Of a stretch of DNA of 64,000 bases, positions 1 to 11,410 are shown piece by piece. This DNA comes from Adineta ricciae (lineage: Eukaryota; Rotifera; Eurotatoria; Adinetida; Adinetidae): the NCBI GenBank assembly GCA_905250025.1, contig CAJNOJ010000052.1, forward strand, positions 269,054 through 333,053, read 5' to 3'. The position numbers were made by a program, and so were the translations under genes. The notes under the pieces were generated by a model. That model saw nothing but the letters and a program-made list of their open reading frames with translations. It searched no databases and was not told where the DNA came from. Positions within the stretch are counted from its first letter, which is position 1; every line of letters starts with the position of its first letter.

Positions 1-458
1 CTGAATTTTATCAAGATGCGTTATTCACTGGATGAGGTAAGTTAGAGCACCTCCCGTAAGATTGTTTCCCAATAAATTATCAAATTGACAAAGTAGCTCG
101 CTGAAATCTGACATAAATACCAAATCGATGCGATGAAAATAGTTTTAGCACATCAACTATAAACAGAATGTTCGCTTCATGCGCGTACCCAAATGACGAC
201 TGTATTTTTATTACTTCACACGTTCGTCCGCCTATTGTATTTTTAATAACATACGTGGAGAAAATATAGCTCAAGATCTTTCATTTTCTTCAGGAGATTA
301 GTTCGCAGACGGCTGGAGATCACAAACATGCTGACACGTCTCTCCATTCTCACCTAGAGAAGAAACCAGGCTACTACGATGTTCACAATCTTAATTTCTT
401 TCCCTCGAGCGGCAATTGTGTGTCCATGTATTCATATTTTTACAAAACATGCTTTTGA
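1..458 (+). CDS. Possible 3' end of an upstream gene (partial)
   Basis: The first 36 bases are open in one frame and stop at a GAG|GTAAGT splice donor. A pyrimidine-rich acceptor ending in CAG lies at 291-293, and the frame then continues open from 294 to a TGA at 456-458. The joined C-terminus contains a KPGYYDVHNL stretch. The implied intron, about 257 nt, is long for this genome. No domain is visible and I do not recognise the protein. It could be chance reading frame; the clean donor and acceptor pair is the main support. Confidence 0.35.
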
Positions 459-618
459 TGCGTTATTTTCATCTCTCACGTACCTTCCGAGATTTCTTAA
501 AGTAAAATTATTTCTGTATCTTTTCTTTTGATAAAAAAGGCAACATCCAAGGATATGGTGTTCTCTTTCACACTTGACTAACGCACAGTTTTTCACTTAG
601 ATTGGCTCAGATATATCT

Positions 619-2013
619 ATGACAAGTTTTAATTGGACTTATTCATCAGTAGACGAGTCAACATCGTCGATGAATTCCTCAGCACCAGGCCAAGATAGCT
701 GTTACTCACAGCCGCTCATTTTGATCGTCAAAATTCAATCAATATCCTTACTAATCTTTGGTTTTCTTGCAAATTTATGCTCATTTGTTGTCTTGATTCG
801 ACCGCGTTTACGCCGTCGGCCAACATTTTCATATTTAGCTTTCCTTAGTCTGTCCAACGCTCTATTATCGTTGATTAATGCGACTTTCAGTATTCTTGGA
901 GTTTATTTTGGTCTGACACTGGAAAATCTGCCATTATTTATCTTCTGTCGATTACTAAGTCGATTTTCTATTGATTTTTTAACACATTTTTCATTTTACA
1001 CATTAACAGCAGTCGATATCGACCGCATCCGAACAGTGACATCGAAGATAGCAGGTCAACATCGTTACAGTCGGAGTAGTGGTGGAAAGCAACACGGTTG
1101 CGCACGAGCGTTCATTCAAGTTTGTTTTGTGGAATTATTTCTTGCAGCAATTCTTTTCGTTATCGATTCTCATTGGCTCATGTTCTATGGGTATGACAGT
1201 TATGATCCAAATACATTCGAAACCAAACCAATGTGTACAATTCCATCGTTAAATTTAACAGCAAATCCCACGTTCTATGCTATTGCTTATAATAAATATT
1301 TAACGTCAATTTTACCATTAGTCGAAGTCATTCTTTCCACTGTTGTCCCATGTTCAATTAGTGTCATAGCGACATTCATTATCTTGAGACATGTGTCCGT
1401 CAAATATACATTGTTAAGTCATATAAATAAACGATTGAAAAAGTCCCGTCGACGAATGGAATTACACTTATCAATACTCCTGATCTCTTTGAATTGCGTG
1501 TTCATCTTGTTGACAACACCGCATGCCATCTATACTGTTTATCTTGGACAATTACAAAATCGTTTGAATTCTAAAAACGAAAGCGAAGGCGATGTGTGCA
1601 CGGTATCTGTTACGCAAAAATGCTTAGATTTGTTACAGCAATGTTACTGTATGTCAACATTTTTCCTTTATATTCTAACAAACAAACGGTTTCGTGAAGA
1701 ATTTTATGAATTAATCCGACGAAATTTGTTCCTCTCATGTATAGATGAAAAGTCTAATCATTCATCAACACATCTGCCATCACATCATCGACGCCATCAT
1801 AACCATCATCGTTATCTTCGTCATAATGAGACAGTAGATCCTAAAGCCGATCATCTGATGCCGCCTTCGCATTCCATGCTGCAAATGCGACTTTCGCTTT
1901 CGGATTATTTATCACAAGATGAATGTGACGATGATGATGAACGAGCGTCATCATCGAAAGGCTATGATACATCTGTTGTTCGTCTCAGTGTTAATCGGTC
2001 ATCGCTTTACTAA
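619..2013 (+). CDS. Class A (rhodopsin-like) G-protein-coupled receptor, orphan
   Basis: Single-exon gene of 464 residues. Seven hydrophobic segments are visible; the first is near residues 30-55 and the last ends at FFLYILTNKRFREEF. The N-terminus has NxT/S glycosylation sites (NWTYS, NSS) and no signal peptide. At the end of TM3 the usual DRY box reads DRI. The TM7 NPxxY motif is replaced by a sequence lacking both Asn-Pro and Tyr in the standard spacing. The cytoplasmic tail has a His-rich stretch (HHRRHHNHH) and an acidic DECDDDDE cluster. Such divergent peptide-receptor-like GPCRs are abundant in rotifers; the ligand cannot be inferred. An AATAAA at 2160-2165 is a likely polyadenylation signal. 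The gene converges on XRRA1, with about 210 bp between their stop codons. Confidence 0.85.
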   Translation: MTSFNWTYSSVDESTSSMNSSAPGQDSCYSQPLILIVKIQSISLLIFGFLANLCSFVVLIRPRLRRRPTFSYLAFLSLSNALLSLINATFSILGVYFGLTLENLPLFIFCRLLSRFSIDFLTHFSFYTLTAVDIDRIRTVTSKIAGQHRYSRSSGGKQHGCARAFIQVCFVELFLAAILFVIDSHWLMFYGYDSYDPNTFETKPMCTIPSLNLTANPTFYAIAYNKYLTSILPLVEVILSTVVPCSISVIATFIILRHVSVKYTLLSHINKRLKKSRRRMELHLSILLISLNCVFILLTTPHAIYTVYLGQLQNRLNSKNESEGDVCTVSVTQKCLDLLQQCYCMSTFFLYILTNKRFREEFYELIRRNLFLSCIDEKSNHSSTHLPSHHRRHHNHHRYLRHNETVDPKADHLMPPSHSMLQMRLSLSDYLSQDECDDDDERASSSKGYDTSVVRLSVNRSSLY

Positions 2014-2225
2014 TCGTGAATTTCGACGTAGTTGGTTTGGATGTTGTGATACTTCGTATGATCTTTCGAGCTTTGTAAAATGCTACATTCATTCAATGAA
2101 ATAGTGAAAGATGTTCTTATCAGAATTTAATATTCACATATGTTGTCGTTTTTATTGTCAATAAAAGCAAAAGAATAAATATCTTTAAAAAGAAAAACGT
2201 ATTATTTGTTTTCAAGCTCAAAACC

Positions 2226-5200
2226 TCATGTTGGTTTCTTCAATGATATGTTCGAATCAAACCGTTGTAAACGGTATATAGCTCGATCTAAAGTTGTCCC
2301 TGGTGTTCGAACTGAACGCAATGATACACTTCGAACTTGTTCATAATGACGCTGAATTTCTGTGATGAGAGATTTTGCACGTCGTTGATTGACTTTGTCT
2401 TTATTATTATTGAGAACTTGACCCAATGGCTGATCAATGATTGTTTGCCGGTCACGGATGATATCTAATAACTTATTAATTTCCTCGACTTTGGGCTTGT
2501 TAGGTAACTTTACGGGTGGAAGGGTGCGTTCCTGAAACGGAAAGGCGATCTTAACGTCAAGACAAAATTTCACATTCAAAAAACATCATCGACACTGATG
2601 GAAATAAAACAGAGAAAGGTTTAGAATTATACGCACATGTATCGATTTCTGAAGGTGGAACGACGGAGTTTAATTATAGTCTCAAATGAAAAACAGATCA
2701 TCATATGAGTGGCATCTACGAACTTGACAACATTTCTCAGAGTATAATCTTAGTCGTTCATTTGAAAGAGTTTCTCATTTCATGCCAAAGATATCGATTA
2801 CTCAGATTAGAAGTTAAATGATAACATCACATAGAATTAAATTCCCCCTTTTGCATTAATTCATGAAAATTTAAACAGTAGCTCAAGTATAACGAGTTGT
2901 ACTCACCATTCTTTTCGGTACGAACGTTCGTTGGCGTCGATTAACTTGAATGTTATCGTGTCGAACAACTAATGGATTACGCAGCATTTGTTTCAAATCG
3001 CGCACACAGTGGATGACATCTGGATGAGTTGGAGAGGAAAAACAATGATGAGAAACAATTGTTTGTACTCGATTTACTTTTTGGAACGGGAATTTCGTTT
3101 TCATTGTCAATATCGAAAAAGACTTCAAAGCCTTTGAATTTCTCATTAGGTGTGTCTGATGTTATTTGTGAATGTTCTTTCAATTCGGACTGATTATCCG
3201 GCTCGACGGGAGTCGCAGTTGGAAGAAAATCATCATTTTCAAACTAGAATCAAATCGTAGAAAAAGACGAAAATCTCTTCGAGAGAATATACTTCTGTCA
3301 TAAAGATATTTTCTGTTTGTTGATTCAAACTTTGTTCGTCACCGCGCGGAGTATCATTGACGTATTTATTCTCGTCTAGAAATACGAAACAAATGGTTCA
3401 TTATTTCCATGTAAAGTGATCAGATCAATAGTACCTTGTAGCGTTGTATCTTCTGTTTTATAACGCTCTTCTTCTGATGAATCATTCTGCTGAGTGTCAC
3501 TAGTCAATGCTCTATCATCAGTTTGATTATCACTGTCGGTTTTGACATAATCAATGTATTGTTTGACAGCACCGGATATTAATTGATCAATTGGCATCTT
3601 GGGGACTTTTGCCACATGAGTTGTGACCTTTGAAATGAATAGTTATGTCTATCGTTAAGAGAGTTTCGGCACGTTTACTTTTCGATGCTTTTTAATCGGT
3701 TTTGCAATGAACGGTTTATCCACTTTCAACGATGGATCAACTCTGTATGAAAAGGAAGATAATGAGAACATTGCCATGTCTGAATGTAGACTGCTTACCG
3801 ATGAATTTTCATTCCAAGTCGATCGATAAGAAAGTTTTCGATTAACGGCGGAAGACCCACGTGGCGGTGGATAAGAGGATTACCTGCCAATACGACTTCT
3901 GTCAAACTTGGCCATGACGCTACTGCCATTATGTCATCTTCCTCTTCAATCTTTGAAAAAAAATGCTCATATCGAATTCAAAACTATGTACAACATGATT
4001 CTCCATACCAAATTCGAACTTATATCAAGATATTGTAATTCAGGAAAGGCCGGTAATGAGATATCCTCTTCTTCTTCCGGTGCTGAGCTCCCTTTTTGAT
4101 CGCTGGGTAGATTTTCATCTTCTTCGAATATCGTACTCTTTATCGGGATATCAGCCGTGGAATTTGGAGCTTGAGCTAAAGATGTTTGATGTGAATATGA
4201 TATCATTTGATAGAAGAAGATATGCGGAGAAAAACGTACTTGGATTTGTCTTCTTCCTTTTCAGTGCTGTTTTGGAATATTCTTGAGCAACTTGCCCACC
4301 TCGAAGAACTTTTAGGAATGGAATTGTTCGGATGTGATTGTGCTGCAAATGAAGACGTTTGAGACTAGAAAAGAAACGAGAATCGAAGAAAAAAACAGCG
4401 CCTAGCGAATGTTTACTTTTTCAAGGTTGACAAATGAATGAATAGTTCATCTTCGACGAGTTTATTTCGATCAAGATACAATTCTTCAAGCCGAGGAAAA
4501 CGTTCTTTCACAAATTCTTTTCCATGTCTAAAATAATAGAGAAGATAAGACAAAACAAAACATTCTTTTCAAATCTTCGTTCAATCAATAGAAGACAAGC
4601 AAAGAGCATAATTATCGAATAGTCTTCTAGAAATACCTTGAATTTCTTTACAGAAAACGAACTTTACTAAAATATTTTCAACGAAATTCGATCGGACAAG
4701 CTTCTTCTCAGTTCTCTTACATGTCTGTGTATATGTATGGTTTTGTTAATCGCCGTGACAATCCAACCAGATCATTTCCTGTTGCTCGAAGTATACGTAA
4801 CGATGGTAACATGCCCAGCGTTTCAAAATCGTGCATTGTTAGATTATTGAATGAAAGATTCAAGTCCTAAAGGAGAATATCCGACAAAGCGAATATTGAT
4901 TTAATTGGGAATTTTACTTCGAGCGTTTCATAGTCATTCACGTTCAGTTTGATATTTTTGATTTGATTGAATGATAAATCGAGCTGGAGTAATTGTGGAA
5001 ATGTTTTAAAACCATCTGAAGTTTCGAAAACATAACAAAAAGGCTTGAAGGAAAGCGTTCACATACGAAAAGGTAATTGATTTTCACTGGCATCAATGTG
5101 TAGAACATTGTCGAATAGTAAAAAATCTTCTTCCGAAACCTAGATGTACTCGCAATCAATAGAAAATAGTCATCGAATTATTCGTTTTACTTCTTGCAAT

Positions 5201-5674
5201 TCCAATCCGTTGATACGCAAGCTAACAACATTTGACGGATCTTCAATTGCACAATGATGCATCTAAAATGTTCACTAAGGAAATGAAACCGAAAGAGATC
5301 GTTTTAAGAATGAATTACGATGAAAAATCCATCGAGTAGATGTTCAACTGTCTGCTCTTTTCCTGACCATCTTTGTTTCTTCTTGATTTCTGTCTGTGTG
5401 ACATCGGTTTCGAAAGACGGTGGTGCTGAAAGTGTGGTTAGAATCGCTGCGAAGCGTCGTTGTTCGGTGTCACGCAATGCCACTACCCATTGTTCTACAG
5501 AAGCAGAAAACAGCTGAATTCTATATACCGATGAGCAAGGTGTCACTACTAACGGTTTGACGACGAACTCCGTAGAAGGTTTCGCACGGGAAAGCAATTC
5601 GAGGGCAAATCTGTTAGATTTTCATTGCCAGATAAAGGTCCATGGTCATATTTAATCCACGGTAATGTCGACAT
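2226..5674 (-). CDS. XRRA1: X-ray radiation resistance-associated protein 1 (leucine-rich repeat protein)
   Basis: Multi-exon gene. The start ATG is the complement of 5672-5674. The N-terminus contains SNCFPVRNLLR, close to the signature NCFPARNLLR of vertebrate XRRA1. A first intron (about 85 nt) then leads to EQWVVALRD. Leucine-rich repeats follow (for example FPRLEELYLDRNKL near 4480 and FPELQYLDISSNLV near 4030), then a GNPLIHRHVGLPPLIENFL segment near 3860. The C-terminal region holds DLKQMLRNPLVV (near 2980) and LLDIIRDRQTIIDQPLGQVL (near 2440), both typical of the family. The last exon is about 2226-2532; the previous one ends at a GTGAGT donor next to 2907. XRRA1 is an animal protein linked to radiation response, with little known biochemistry. 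It is divergent from SMG6, with 266 bp between start codons, so the two may share a promoter. Confidence 0.85.
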
Positions 5675-5940
5675 TGTTTGACAAAGGGTCAGGATCTTTG
5701 CTAATGAATTTCCTTTTTCAAACCATTTGTACTCGTGTTACTCGAGCAACGATCTCTATCAGGCAAATTCATATGAAGCGGCGCAATTGTCGAGCGACAT
5801 CTATCCAGATTCTGTTTGATTGATATTCATATTCAATGAACGAAGTACTATATTAGAAGAAAAGAAAACCAATTAGACAAGAGCGTGCGCGTGACAACAG
5901 CTGTTGAAATATATTGCAAGCAAAATTATTTGCAATTTCA
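5675..5940. promoter_or_regulatory. Short head-to-head intergenic region between XRRA1 and SMG6
   Basis: This 266-bp stretch separates two divergent start codons and must hold the 5' UTRs and promoters of both genes. I see no TATA box that can be assigned. Bidirectional promoter use is inference from spacing only. Confidence 0.45.
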
Positions 5941-8900
5941 ATGTCGGACGCGAATAGTAAAACAGATTTGAATACAGATAAAAATAATAATCGGTCGAAC
6001 AAACCCGAGATACAACGATATTCAGTTTCGAAAGGAAAATATTCGTCGAGACTAAATCCCGATAGACCAACATCAGGTAGAACTTTCAAGATGTTTCGTT
6101 CATAATGATTGAAGGAGATACTTTTCAATTAGGAAATTCGAAAACTTCGAATACTCATCAAAACAAAAACCAATATTATCGTTACGATTCTAACTATTAT
6201 GATGATAATCAGTACTATAATCAGTCACGACCACAACGAAGAAATCCTAAAGCCAAAGTTGTCGAATCAGAAGTCAAATCAAACGTAGCATCACCATCTC
6301 GAAAACAACAAAGCAACAGCGATATCGAATCGGTTCGAACCTTTATTTTCCTCATATCAAACGTTCCATTTTTTTTGTTAATTCCAATAGGATGTTGAAA
6401 AAGGTATTAAAACTATGACATTCGAAAATCAAACTCTATCCAAACCGAAATCACCTGAACCTCCTGCTACTCGCGGCGGTTTAATATTTCTCAATAACAC
6501 TAACAACAACAACAAAGATACTCATCAAGAAACACCTGAAACCGAGTCTTTACCACGACAGTATTACAGTCAGACACGGAAAAGTCAAGCAAATAAAAAG
6601 CCCACTCTTTCCAATCAACCACAACCGATAACACAATCCTCACGTGGTTTAACAAATGTCACTCGAACTTTATACGATCCAAATGCACCAACACCCAAAA
6701 CTCCACCAGTATCACTCATTCAACCAACAACGACAGTCAAAACAATACCGAATCCTTCCCCACCTCAAGCTCCTCTAACACAAATTCAATCTTCGATCTC
6801 ATCACCCAATACTCACGCACCAGTACAAGAATTCTATCAAAAGTAAGAACGAAATGCCTCTTTTCACCAAGAAGACACTGCCACATTCGTCTTTCTTAGC
6901 TATCAATCGTAAGAATACCGTTGAAATAATCAGATATTTTGCTCTTGCTCTTTTATTATCGTGTCTCTCTCTTATGCTTTATCTAAAAACTTGAAACTAA
7001 TCTATTAATCAAATCCCCTCTCATAACCTTTCATCAAACATTTCGTTTTTGTTTATTTCTTTCAGGCAATTCTTAAATTCAGAATTGATGAATCAAACGC
7101 ATGGACAAGCAAATCTACACAAAGATTCAAATTTACAAGCTTCGCACATGAGAAAGCAAGCATTCAACTATTGGTTAACTCAAATACATACTTTAGAAAA
7201 GTCCTTATCAATCTACCTGAACAATTCTCCACATATGGAAGCTAATTTTCGACGGATGATGGAAGCCAAGTACGTTTCATCCAGTGCCGTATTTCTCAAC
7301 TATTTCTCTTTATCAGAACGACACTTCAACAAGCGTACATTCATGCCATGATGATCGACATCGAAATTTCGCTCTCGAAAAACCTCGATGCTCAATTGTG
7401 GAAATCTTGTTTTCATAACGTTATCGAACGTTTCAGAGAATATGATAAACAATCGATTGAGAATCATAATGTAAAACAACTTATCGAAACTGTTATCGAA
7501 GATGTATGCTTAACATTTATTGACGATAATTTTGTCTTTCGATTCAACTGAATTGTAGGGTGAACAATTTTTTCTTGCATTTGTTCGTCAACTTGAATCG
7601 ACATTCCATATCGAAGTCAAACTATATTTCGATCCAAATGCGTATCCACCTGAACTGAGTACTATTCTGGCGAAATATGCACTTCTATGTGCTCAGCATT
7701 GCTTTCTTAATCTTGGTGATCTCGCTCGGTATGAATATGATTGATTTACAAATTGATCACTCAGTTCTTTCTTCATTTAGATACAAAGAAACTAATCGAA
7801 ATGGTATCGATTATTCCGAAGCAAGAAAGTAATACTCCGAAGACGTCAGAAAAACCAAATTTGGAAATCCTTACAATTTAGGTATTATCTTCGTGCTCGA
7901 TTATTATACCCTAAAAATGGAAAATCATGCAAACAGTTAGCTATCTTAGCTGTAATGACTGTAAGAGAGTATTCGAGACATTTGCCAACTGTATTGTTGG
8001 ATTGTACTTTCATAGCATCGACGACTAGATGCGATTTATTATTATGTTCGAGCACTTGCTACAACAGCGTTGAATGACAGTGTGAAACAAAATCTCATGT
8101 CGTTGTTTGAGGAAGCACGACGACGAGTAAGTGACAGGAATTGTTTGTGTCTAGAAGAATTCTTTTGTTTTGTTTAGTTGGAAACATTTGAAAAAGAATT
8201 GAAAGAACGTGATAAGAAGAATGAACGGAAAATACGAGCAGGTAACTGATTTTGTTGATATGAAAAATGAAACATGACCATCGAGTGGATTTCGTATGTA
8301 GGTAATCAAAAACTTGAGATATGGAAACGAACGGATGGAACAGTTGTCGGGCGAAGTCTCGATGATGGACAATCGACCAACGAATACAATGACTTTGATG
8401 GTTCAGTATCGCAACAAGAAGTGAGCAGATGATATATTTAACTCTTTTGATTATTATTTTCATCGATTTTTAGCTTATTCATTGGTTTATACTTAATTAC
8501 ATAACATTACATGGAAAATTATATACAAGAACAGGGTACGATTGACTTTTGATTCATGTGCATCTCTTATTTTGATACAAATATAGCATGGAAACATATA
8601 CTGAGTTGTGTTCACGAATGCTTCGTCAATTTCAAAATTTACTCCGGCACGATCCATGCGTTTTCGGTAAACAACAACTCGTTCAAATGATGGCTATTAA
8701 TATGTATCAAATCGAAGTAGCCAAACAAGTGAAAGTCTCAGGTAGATGACTTTTTTTCAAAATCATTTCAGTACGAAACGAATTCCTATTCTACAGTTGA
8801 TATTGATGTCCGTTCACAATACGAAGAATCTTCTCTTCAGTTAGCATTGGACATGTTTGGTTTATTAACCGAACAGACGGCAATTATGGTTGATCGTCAT

Positions 8901-10613
8901 TTAAAGACTCGCTCAACATCAAGTAGTGCTGATACACCTCCGCCTATCTTCAGTAGTTGGCTACGACATGTCTTTCCATCATTGAAAATCTTTACTGATT
9001 GGATGACATGCAATGCGAGTTCATTCATTTCATTGCCTGATCAATTACCAGCTGAATACGGTCCACATCCCGATATTCTAATGTCGCTTGCTAAAGTCGT
9101 TAATCGTATTCGAACTATTGATCGAACGTATATTCCACTTGCTTCGAATTTGCCAAGTAACATTCTTGAATGCAACTCCTATGCATCAAATGAATCATTC
9201 TTCTTTTCAAAGATTCTGTGCCAGTCATATTGGAAGAAGATGTTGAACTCAGTGGATTCTATCCACTACTCACGCTACCAGCTGATACGTTGCAAACTAC
9301 AAGTGATGCGCCATTGGTAATTGACCATAATAGATCTGGTTGTATAAGATATGTGATTGTGTAGGATGAAGCGAAAGATTCGAAACGAATTACTCGATTG
9401 TGCTTCTTTGCTGACTATTTGTGCGGTCTAACTCAACCAGTATTCATATACAATGTTCAGCAGAAAACGTACCAACCAGCTATCAAATCATCGATTCATT
9501 CCGAGCGAAGTAAAAGTCCTCTTCGTGAAAATCATGTAAGTTTGTTATTTTTTTTAATCTTCATCATTTGTAAGAAGATCTTCTCATTCAGAACATGTCA
9601 CTTGATCGTGAAAATAATCTAACTGAATCTGTCTCTTCATTATCGACGACGAATAGTATTGACCCATCATCCCCCGATTCAATCGTTAATGGCATTGATA
9701 TGAAAGAACTGAAACGTAAAAAACGACAACTAGAACATCAATTAGCCGAGAAACAAAAGCAAGAACAAGTTGTGAAAGTAAATCAAGAAAAATTCATCGA
9801 GTTCAAACCGAAGATTTCCTTTTAGGACATTCTCAATACATCTCGATCGATTGAAATCGAAGTCGTCCCACGTTATGTTGTTCTCGATACAAATTGTTTT
9901 GTAAACTATCTTCCAATAATCCATAAACTGATTCGACATGCTCGATTTACTATCATTATTCCTCTAATTGGTAAATGAAATGGTTTTCTTTTCATGAAAA
10001 AGTCGTTTTCTGTTCTCAGTCATTTGTGAATTGGATAAATTATCTATCTCGACGATTGTCAACGATGATTCATATGAACACGCAGAGATGGTTCGTCGAC
10101 AATCGATTCAAGCAGTCAAAATGATTGAAGAATGTTTTGCAAGTAAAGAACGACGTGTGCAAGCCATGACTGGCGAAGGAACAGTATTAGATTCCATTCA
10201 GTTTCGAAATGAAGTGAAAAAAAACGTAAAAATTAACTTTGACTTCTTGTAAACAAAAATCAGCAATGTTCTTCTCTTAGGAATCAAATGACGACACAAT
10301 TTTAGGTTGCTGTTTGAAATATGTATGTATGAATAAGTACAAAACAAGTACACCTATCTAATTTCCCTCTTTGATTTAGTGTCATGATAATCCTCGAGAG
10401 TTCTTTCCTCAGAGCAAAGGTACGATCTAATCAGCTCCGACAATGATAATGCATAAATAAATTTCTTTCGTAGACGGCGCTATTCGATTACACCGTGAAG
10501 TTGTTCTAATCACTGATGATCGAAATTTACGTTTGAAAGCTCAAGCACGGAATGTACCTGTCAAAGATCTAATGAAGTTTCTGGAACTTGCTCAAGTTGA
10601 TCTACAGAACTGA
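5941..10613 (+). CDS. SMG6: SMG6/EST1A endonuclease of nonsense-mediated mRNA decay
   Basis: Multi-exon gene whose C-terminus is a clear PIN nuclease domain. It contains VVLDTNCF, then IPLIVICELDKL, SNDDTILGCCLKY and VVLITDDRNLRLKA, so the three acidic catalytic positions of active SMG6 PIN domains (DTN, DD, TDD) are present. SMG6 cleaves mRNA near premature stop codons. Upstream is the 14-3-3-like/TPR EST1 region: HCFLNLGDLARYKE near 7710, YYLRARLLYPKNG near 7900, then NLMSLFEEARRR. The first 400 or so residues are low-complexity (Asn, Gln, Pro, Ser) and poorly conserved; a TRGGLIFL segment lies near 6470. Introns are short: the first is 6077-6132 and the second 6333-6390. The total is shorter than human SMG6 (about 1,400 residues), mainly in the N-terminus. 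A likely polyA signal is AATAAA at 10933. Confidence 0.93.
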
Positions 10614-11410
10614 TTGAGTATCGTTCCAGTCGATCAAGTGTGGCCTCTCAATCGATGACCGGTGTTGAGCGAAGTGAGTCAGATGAAATTTTTTCCTTCT
10701 TCATTGTATCTTAAAACAGAAAAGAACGTCATTTTCGTATCGATTATTCTTAATCTGTTTGCTTTTGTATGTTCATATTGAAGAAAAAAATTTTTGTCTC
10801 CTTCAGTGTTGTCGTTGTTGACAGTGAAAGTGGATCGGGACTTTTCATTGATCTCCTTCTTTTTCTCTTCTTCTTCTTTTTTTGATAAATATGTATTTGT
10901 ATTCGATGTAAGTCAAGAAATGTTTATGGACTAATAAATTTTTATAAACAACATCAAATTCATTTACTTTCAACAGATCATTTGTTTCGAACTGGAAGTC
11001 AAAGCTTCAAAGAGATGTCCGTGAAATTGTTTTTAACAATCGCAATCAGATATGTCGCACTTATAGCACCTCTTGGTAATAGAAATATGATATTGTTAAA
11101 AGTAAATATCTACCTTGGTTGCTACCTATTCGTGTGTTTGATTTACTTTGACTAAATGAAAGATAAAGGTTTCGTCATACGTGCCATCATTCCTCGAAAT
11201 GGAAAGGAAAGATTCATTTTTATGCCACACTTCTTCGACAGATGTGGAATGAATAATCACCATTGATAACAATGCAAGTTTCATACGAAATTCTACCATC
11301 TACAGTTATTGTCTCAACGATTTGCTCTGAATAGTTTGTAATTTCAGATACTTGCATCCATTTGTCATACATTAACACAAAAATATAGATAATAGGGTAA
11401 ATTTACGACA
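10614..11410. other. Intergenic region between SMG6 and RPGR-like gene
   Basis: Contains the SMG6 3' UTR, with AATAAA at 10933-10938, and T-rich tracts near 10855-10885. No open frame with coding character and no RNA gene was seen. Confidence 0.6.
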
